Positions 59,241-64,000 of a stretch of DNA of 64,000 nucleotides are shown piece by piece. The translations under genes and the position numbers were made by a program. Source of the stretch: Jejudonia soesokkakensis (lineage in GTDB: Bacteria; Bacteroidota; Bacteroidia; Flavobacteriales; Flavobacteriaceae); contig NZ_JBHTBN010000001.1 in assembly GCF_042664795.1 (NCBI RefSeq), positions 868,001 to 932,000 on the forward strand. The letters run 5' to 3'. The notes beneath the pieces are model-generated. The model did not search any database and was not told where the DNA came from. It saw nothing but the letters and a program-made list of their open reading frames with translations. Each line of letters begins with the position of its first letter. Position 1 is the first letter of the stretch.

Positions 59241-60173
59241 ATGGAAGACGGAATATACGCAAAAATCACGACAGAAAAAGGTGAAATTTTAGGAAAATTA
59301 ACCTACAAAAGAACACCAGGTACGGTAGGTAACTTCGTAGCCTTAGCTGAAGGAAATCTTGAAAATGAAGCAAAACCACAAGGAACCCCTTACTACGACG
59401 GATTGAAATTTCATAGAGTCATACCAGACTTTATGGTACAGGGAGGTGATCCTGCTGGAACCGGAGCAGGAGGCCCAGGATATAAATTTGATGATGAATT
59501 TCATCCAGAATTAAAGCATGACAAGCCAGGAGTATTTTCTATGGCTAATGCAGGTCCTGGAACTAATGGAAGTCAGTTTTTTATCACTCATGTGCCTACA
59601 GATTGGTTAGATAATAAACACACTGTGTTTGGTCATGTGGTTGAAGGTCAGGATGTGGTGGACACCATTGCACAAGGAGACAGTATGAAGAAAGTTGAGA
59701 TTGTTCGCGTAGGTGATGAAGCGAAACAATGGAATGCTGTTGAAAGTTTTCGTCAGTTTACGGGAGCTAAAAAAGAACGAGAAGCTGCAGCTAAGAAAGA
59801 GCAAGAAGCCGCTATGGCAGAGCTAACAGCTGGTTTTGAAAAAACTGCAAGTGGGTTACATTATCAGATCATTCAAAAAGGGGACGGAGTAAGTCCAGAG
59901 AAAGGCCAAACAGTTTCTGTACATTATAAAGGTATGTTTGCCGATGGAGGAGTATTTGACTCTTCTTACAAGCGAGGCAATCCAATTGATTTTCCTGTTG
60001 GGATGGGACATGTCATTGCGGGATGGGACGAAGGAATTTTATTGCTAAACGTTGGTGATAAAGCACGTTTTGTGATTCCTAGCGATTTGGCTTACGGTGC
60101 ACAAGGAGCAGGAGGCGTTATCCCTCCAAATGCTACCCTTATTTTTGACGTAGAATTGGTAGGTGTGAAATAA
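59241..60173 (+). CDS. Cyclophilin-FKBP fusion peptidyl-prolyl isomerase
   Basis: A 310-residue protein with two unrelated prolyl isomerase domains in one chain. The cyclophilin part covers about residues 5-155 and has [15 protein letters not shown] (about 52-66) and [14 protein letters not shown] (about 96-109). A charged helical linker follows (about 170-195, [15 protein letters not shown]). The FKBP part covers about 200-310 with [19 protein letters not shown] (about 227-245), [13 protein letters not shown] (about 254-266) and [13 protein letters not shown] (about 294-306). The in-frame upstream start is rejected because it overlaps the promoter. No signal peptide is seen, so it is cytoplasmic. 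Dual-family immunophilins are known from a few bacteria including flavobacteria. Confidence 0.93.
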   Translation: MEDGIYAKITTEKGEILGKLTYKRTPGTVGNFVALAEGNLENEAKPQGTPYYDGLKFHRVIPDFMVQGGDPAGTGAGGPGYKFDDEFHPELKHDKPGVFSMANAGPGTNGSQFFITHVPTDWLDNKHTVFGHVVEGQDVVDTIAQGDSMKKVEIVRVGDEAKQWNAVESFRQFTGAKKEREAAAKKEQEAAMAELTAGFEKTASGLHYQIIQKGDGVSPEKGQTVSVHYKGMFADGGVFDSSYKRGNPIDFPVGMGHVIAGWDEGILLLNVGDKARFVIPSDLAYGAQGAGGVIPPNATLIFDVELVGVK

Positions 60174-60203
60174 TCGTTCATAACCTGTTTATAGAAAAAG
60201 TTT

Positions 60204-60234
60204 AAAAACGCTGTCTCTTTGGATAGCGTTTTTT
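60204..60234 (+). terminator. Intrinsic terminator after the cyclophilin-FKBP gene
   Basis: AAAAACGCT (60204-60212) pairs with AGCGTTTTTT (60225-60234) around a 12-nt loop, with a T-run on the 3' arm. It is 31 nt after the stop codon. Confidence 0.8.
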
Positions 60235-60245
60235 AGTTTCGTGCT

Positions 60246-60764
60246 ATGAACATAGAACACTTACAATACCCAATAGGACCTTTTAAGGCTCCTCAACGAT
60301 ACAATCAAGCTGTTGTTGACGAAGCAATCTCCATTCTGAAACTGTTTCCGCAGCAATTAAGAGCGCTGGTTGCAAATTTGCCAAAAGAAACGTTAGATAC
60401 CCCTTACCGACCAGGAGGTTGGACCATTCGTCAAGTGGTACATCATCTAGCCGATAGTCATCATCATAGTTATTCTCGATTTAAATGGGCATTGACTGAA
60501 GAGAACCCCACGATAAAAGCCTATCAGGAAAAAGATTGGGCTGAACTCGAGGATGCGAAAGTCACACCCATTGCATGGTCATTGACTCACATCGAGGTAC
60601 TGCATCAAAAAATTGTGCAAATGCTTGAAGGCTTTGGAAAAGAAGAATGGAATAAAACTTTTATACACCCACAAACCAAGCATGTATTTACTTTAAAAGA
60701 ACTTGCTTGTATGTATGCGTGGCATAGTATGCATCATTATATGCATATTAAAAATGCATTGTAG
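60246..60764 (+). CDS. DinB-fold metal-dependent protein (YfiT/BstA-like)
   Basis: A 172-residue four-helix-bundle protein of the DinB superfamily, YfiT branch. The His ligands lie in QVVHHLADSHHHSY (about residues 63-76) and AWHSMHHYMHI (about 158-168), matching the three-His metal site. The opening LQYPIGPF and the PYRPGGWTIRQ segment (about 53-63) are typical. In Firmicutes related proteins are bacillithiol S-transferases; in this lineage the thiol cofactor is not established, so the job is inferred as hydrolase or thiol transferase. Confidence 0.85.
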   Translation: MNIEHLQYPIGPFKAPQRYNQAVVDEAISILKLFPQQLRALVANLPKETLDTPYRPGGWTIRQVVHHLADSHHHSYSRFKWALTEENPTIKAYQEKDWAELEDAKVTPIAWSLTHIEVLHQKIVQMLEGFGKEEWNKTFIHPQTKHVFTLKELACMYAWHSMHHYMHIKNAL

Positions 60765-60805
60765 CATTTTAAAAAGGCTTACAAAAAAAGCTGTATTTTG
60801 CAGTA

Positions 60806-61036
60806 ATGTTACAGTTTGTATATAAAATACGGCACTACTTTGAAAAGCGAGGCTTTTATGTAAGCTCTCGTTTGGCAGATCGTTTGGGAATGCGGGCAAA
60901 GAGTGTTCGGTTGTTTTTTATCTATGTGTCATTTGCAACATTAGGTGTTGGATTTGCAATCTATTTAACGTTAGCGTTCTGGCTTCGGTTAAAAGATCTG
61001 GTATATACAAAACGCACTTCGGTATTTGATCTATGA
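60806..61036 (+). CDS. PspC-domain membrane protein
   Basis: A 76-residue protein of the PspC family. The motif ADRLGMRAKSVRLFFIYVSF (about residues 24-43) leads into a membrane helix of about 35-60. Such proteins sense or respond to envelope stress in other bacteria, but this small form lacks any long output domain. Its 3' end overlaps the K+ channel gene by 4 nt (ATGA), so the two are translated together. Confidence 0.82.
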   Translation: MLQFVYKIRHYFEKRGFYVSSRLADRLGMRAKSVRLFFIYVSFATLGVGFAIYLTLAFWLRLKDLVYTKRTSVFDL

Positions 61037-62043
61037 GACATTTTTTTCAGAAAAAAATATATCTAGCCCTTTCACTCCTTCTCTTTGTCGTGTTGGCAGG
61101 GGTCATGGGATTTCGATTTCTTTCCAATTATTCGTGGGTAGATGCTATTTATATGACGGTCATTACCATTACTACTGTTGGTTATGGAGAAGTACAGCCT
61201 TTGGATGCTGGCGATAAATTATTTACTTCAATTTTAATTGTGTCCAGTATTTTTATAGTTGGATATGCTATTAGTGTGGTTACTGAATATATTCTTCAGA
61301 AAAATAATATTGGAAATTTAAGAGAAAAGCGAGTTTATAAAAGAATAGCAAATATGAAGAATCATGTTATTGTATGTGGATACGGTCGCAATGGGAAGCA
61401 AGCCGTCGAAAAATTATTGGATTACAATGAGCCATTTGTCATTATTGAAAAAGATCACGAGGTCGTAGATCGGTTTATGAGTGAAGAAATGCTTTTTGTA
61501 GAAGGAAATGCGAGTGAAGATGATATTTTGAAAGAGGCAGGGGTTGAGCGAGCGAGTGCTTTGATTTGTGCCTTGCCAAGCGATGCTGACAATCTATTTA
61601 TTGTCCTTTCTGCTCGTCAGATTAATTCAGAATTAAAAATCATAAGTCGTGCTACAGAAGAAACGAGCTATAAAAAATTAAAACTGGCAGGTGCGAATAA
61701 TGTGATCATGCCAGACAAGATAGGTGGGGATCATATGGCGTCACTTGTAGTTGTTCCAGATCTGGTGGAGTTTCTTGATAACTTATCAGTTTCAGGAGAA
61801 AATGATAGTATCAACGTGGAACAAGTTCCTTTTGAGAAAATCTGTAAAAACGGACAAGAACAAGCTATTATGGATCTGGATGTGCGAAAAAATACTGGGT
61901 GTTCTATTATAGGGTATAAAAGGCCTAATGGAGAGTATATTGTAAACCCAGAACCTTCTTTGATCTTGAAAAAAGGTTCTAAGCTAATATTAATTGGGCG
62001 TTCAAATCAGATAGAAAAGCTGAAGGATTTTTATCAGGTTTAA
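61033..62043 (+). CDS. Potassium channel with TrkA-N/TrkA-C domain
   Basis: A 336-residue two-helix ion channel. The pore helix and selectivity filter TITTVGYGEVQPL (about residues 45-57) give the K+ signature TVGYG. After the second membrane helix a Rossmann RCK domain follows, with VIVCGYGRNGKQAVEKL near 113-129, and a TrkA-C part (about 250-335). It resembles the Kch/MthK-type channels that respond to ligands or voltage. Start overlaps the PspC-like gene by 4 nt. Confidence 0.92.
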   Translation: MRHFFQKKIYLALSLLLFVVLAGVMGFRFLSNYSWVDAIYMTVITITTVGYGEVQPLDAGDKLFTSILIVSSIFIVGYAISVVTEYILQKNNIGNLREKRVYKRIANMKNHVIVCGYGRNGKQAVEKLLDYNEPFVIIEKDHEVVDRFMSEEMLFVEGNASEDDILKEAGVERASALICALPSDADNLFIVLSARQINSELKIISRATEETSYKKLKLAGANNVIMPDKIGGDHMASLVVVPDLVEFLDNLSVSGENDSINVEQVPFEKICKNGQEQAIMDLDVRKNTGCSIIGYKRPNGEYIVNPEPSLILKKGSKLILIGRSNQIEKLKDFYQV

Positions 62044-62141
62044 GTAAACGTTAACAATTTAACGCCTAAAAATTTGAATTAGCACTTTTTTTTAGCATCT
62101 TGCTTCGCTGTAAAAAACAACGTTTCACTAATACCAAAATT

Positions 62142-63830
62142 ATGAAGAAATTTCTTCTTTCTCTTTTTATCACATTAACTCCTTTACTAACATTTGCACA
62201 AGAAACTGAAGAAGTTGGTTTAGACCAAAAGATCGATCAGGCATTTGCGCCCATTTCAGATTTCTTTTCTAGTGTTATCTTTTTTGAAGTTGCAGAAGGA
62301 TGGCCGTTCATTATCATATTATTAGTGGGAAGTGCATTATTTTTTACTATATATTTTGGATTTCCAAACATTCGTTTCTTCGGAAAGGCAATCAATACAG
62401 TTAGAGGAAAATATGAGGATATTGAAAAATTTGGTGCTAAAGAACTGTATGGAGAAGGAGGTATCGCACAAGGAGTTGATATCAATAAAGTAGACAGTAT
62501 TGACAAACATCTTGAAACCGTAGATGAACTAGCAGTAGATGGAGACATTAGAGATACCATTAGGGATGAAAGTAGTGATGGAGAAGTAAGTCACTTCCAG
62601 GCATTGGCTACAGCTGTTTCGGGAACAGTTGGAAACGGAAATATTGCAGGGGTAGCCTTGGCGATTGCGTTAGGAGGTCCGGGAGCAACATTCTGGATGA
62701 TCGTCTGTGGATTGCTTGGTATGTCTACAAAATTTGTAGAGTGTACATTAGGAGTTCAGTATAGAGATGTAGGAGAAGACGGGACGATTTATGGAGGTCC
62801 TATGTATTATTTAAGTAAAGGTCTTAAAGAAAGAGGGTTTAAATGGCTTGGAAAAATTGCAGCGGTCTTGTTTGCAATTTTCTGTATTGGAGGTTCTTTT
62901 GGAGGTGGAAACGCAGCTCAATCGAATCAGGCAACTATTGTCATTAAGGAAATGTTTAATTGGGAAAGTACGGCTGCAGGAGCTATTGTTGGAGTAGTAT
63001 TGGCAATATTAGTAGGTATTATCATTATTGGTGGTATCAAGCGAATTGCTTCGGTAACAGAAAAAGTAGTACCCTTAATGGCGGTTTTATATATTGTATG
63101 TTGTTTATTCATCATCTTTAGCAACTTTAGTTTAATCGACGATGCCATAAGCCTTATCGTGACTGAAGCATTTAACCCAACTGCGATAGGGGTAGGAGGA
63201 TTAATTGGCGTATTGTTGGTCGGATTTAAAAGAGCGGCATTCTCAAATGAAGCTGGAGCAGGATCTGCATCGATTGCACACTCTGCTGTAAAAACAAAAT
63301 ATTCTGCAAGTGAAGGATTGGTAGCATTGTTAGAGCCATTTATCGATACTGTAGTAATTTGTACCATGACAGCCTTGGTAATCATTATCTTTAATTTTGG
63401 AGGTTTCTTTGAATATGGTGGTGATGGAAGCGGAGCGGTATTTATCGATGGCGTTTCTTTTGAAGGGGCAGGAATTACTTCTGAAGCTTTTGCACAGTAT
63501 ATTCCGTATTCTGATGTCTTCTTAACAATAGCCGTTGTTCTATTCGCAGTATCTACAATGATCTCATGGTCGTATTACGGATTACAATCGTGGAAATTTC
63601 TCTTCGGAAGAGGGAGAATCGCAGATCTTACCTATAAGTTATTATTTTTAACATTTGTTGTTATTGGAGCAGCAGCGAGTATGAAGTCGATATGGGACTT
63701 CTCTGACGCTATGATCTTTGCGATGGTATTCCCTAATATGATAGGTCTATTCTTCTTATTCCCTGTGGTGAAGAAGCAATTAAAAAGATACCTAGATGCC
63801 ATTAAACTGAAAAGAGAAGCGATAGAATAG
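62142..63830 (+). CDS. Alanine/glycine:cation symporter (AGCS family)
   Basis: A 562-residue sodium-coupled amino-acid transporter. The ATG at 62142 gives a clear signal-like N-terminus (KKFLLSLFITLTPLLTFAQ) and is preferred over an upstream TTG. About 100 extra residues precede the transport core. Family motifs include GNGNIAGVALAIALGGPGATFWM (in parts about 165-188), EAGAGSASIAHSA (about 370-382) and a dozen hydrophobic helices. Its C-terminus is basic. Substrate is expected to be alanine or glycine, which cannot be verified from sequence. Confidence 0.9.
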   Translation: MKKFLLSLFITLTPLLTFAQETEEVGLDQKIDQAFAPISDFFSSVIFFEVAEGWPFIIILLVGSALFFTIYFGFPNIRFFGKAINTVRGKYEDIEKFGAKELYGEGGIAQGVDINKVDSIDKHLETVDELAVDGDIRDTIRDESSDGEVSHFQALATAVSGTVGNGNIAGVALAIALGGPGATFWMIVCGLLGMSTKFVECTLGVQYRDVGEDGTIYGGPMYYLSKGLKERGFKWLGKIAAVLFAIFCIGGSFGGGNAAQSNQATIVIKEMFNWESTAAGAIVGVVLAILVGIIIIGGIKRIASVTEKVVPLMAVLYIVCCLFIIFSNFSLIDDAISLIVTEAFNPTAIGVGGLIGVLLVGFKRAAFSNEAGAGSASIAHSAVKTKYSASEGLVALLEPFIDTVVICTMTALVIIIFNFGGFFEYGGDGSGAVFIDGVSFEGAGITSEAFAQYIPYSDVFLTIAVVLFAVSTMISWSYYGLQSWKFLFGRGRIADLTYKLLFLTFVVIGAAASMKSIWDFSDAMIFAMVFPNMIGLFFLFPVVKKQLKRYLDAIKLKREAIE

Positions 63831-63867
63831 CACAAATTTAAATTTAGAAAAAAATAATACGAATGTA

Positions 63868-63897
63868 TTGTTGGTTTCGTATTAATTCTTAAATTTG
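63868..63897 (+). promoter_or_regulatory. Bacteroidota promoter for rpmE2
   Basis: TTG at 63868-63870, 19 nt, and TAAATTTG at 63890-63897 form an exact TTG/N19/TAnnTTTG promoter. The rpmE2 ATG follows 38 nt later. Confidence 0.75.
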
Positions 63898-63934
63898 CAA
63901 ACTCAAAATTGAGAAGTTTTTTAAAAGAAAGAAG

Positions 63935-64000
63935 ATGAAAAAAGATATCCATCCGGAAAATTACAGAATAGTTGCTTTTAAAGATATGTCAAACGAAGAT
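63935..64000 (+). CDS. rpmE2: Type B 50S ribosomal protein L31, N-terminal part
   Basis: The first 22 codons are in the window and the gene continues past its end. The start KKDIHPENYRIVAFKDMSN fits type B L31, which lacks the zinc-binding cysteines of the type A form at this position. A strong promoter lies directly upstream. Only the family and start can be given. Confidence 0.85.
   Translation, partial: MKKDIHPENYRIVAFKDMSNED

Noticed and set aside
1..64000. Prophage, integrative element or transposase
   Set aside because: No integrase, transposase, portal, terminase or relaxase gene was recognised; the repeats have no coding partner in the window.
1..64000. tRNA or rRNA gene
   Set aside because: Gene-free stretches were read for a cloverleaf or rRNA-like sequence; none was found. 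A tRNA search tool would settle this.

Overview
The window is chromosomal DNA from a member of the Bacteroidota, most likely the family Flavobacteriaceae. Supporting signs are AT-rich DNA, Bacteroidota-type promoters (TTG, about 19-20 nt, TAnnTTTG), a PorV/PorQ-type outer-membrane protein, a DUF4105 protein, a cyclophilin-FKBP fusion, a RecQ lacking the usual zinc cysteines, and many TTG starts. No rRNA, tRNA, CRISPR array, integrase or transposase gene was recognised.

From about 2.3 to 47.3 kb lies one very large surface-polysaccharide locus, almost all on the + strand. It opens with wza and wzc, a small priming sugar-phosphate transferase, and tviB/tviC (UDP-GlcNAc to UDP-GalNAcA). A four-helix-bundle gene sits between tviB and tviC. 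A repeat-rich accessory patch (9.5-12.4 kb) holds an orphan 249-residue protein and a small HTH-like protein behind a sigma-54-like promoter. Next come an ABC exporter (wzm/wzt), two FkbM methyltransferases, two sulfotransferases, two aminotransferase genes of the DegT family, many GT2 and other glycosyltransferases, neuB-neuC-neuA for a CMP-nonulosonic (sialic-type) acid, and a wecD-wecE pair. The distal block has several GT4 enzymes, a serine-acetyltransferase-like protein, a Wzy/WaaL-like membrane protein and a second, full-length priming transferase. The product is predicted to be an acidic, possibly sulfated and methylated, acetylated polysaccharide. No Wzx flippase was recognised.

From 47.3 kb onward the genes are ordinary core genes: DUF4105, PorV/PorQ-like, pssA, a zinc alcohol dehydrogenase, the minus-strand group kdsD-tatC-AhpD-like-lptB, recQ, a small lipoprotein, the cyclophilin-FKBP fusion, a DinB/YfiT protein, a PspC-like protein, a K+ channel, an AGCS symporter and the start of rpmE2. 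Before the locus, at 0.3-2.2 kb, is an ABC-F ATPase on the minus strand.

The most unusual content is between genes. (1) A family of small hairpins keeps similar loops while the two arms change together; fourteen copies are packed into a 1-kb array between neuB and neuC. (2) A 28-nt palindromic repeat occurs in six full copies and one interrupted copy, often as inverted pairs; one pair flanks a four-copy, 106-bp tandem array. (3) Degenerate GTGAAACGTGA/GGTTGTCGG word repeats occur at gene junctions and run mostly on the + strand. These are direct observations; their functions are inferred.
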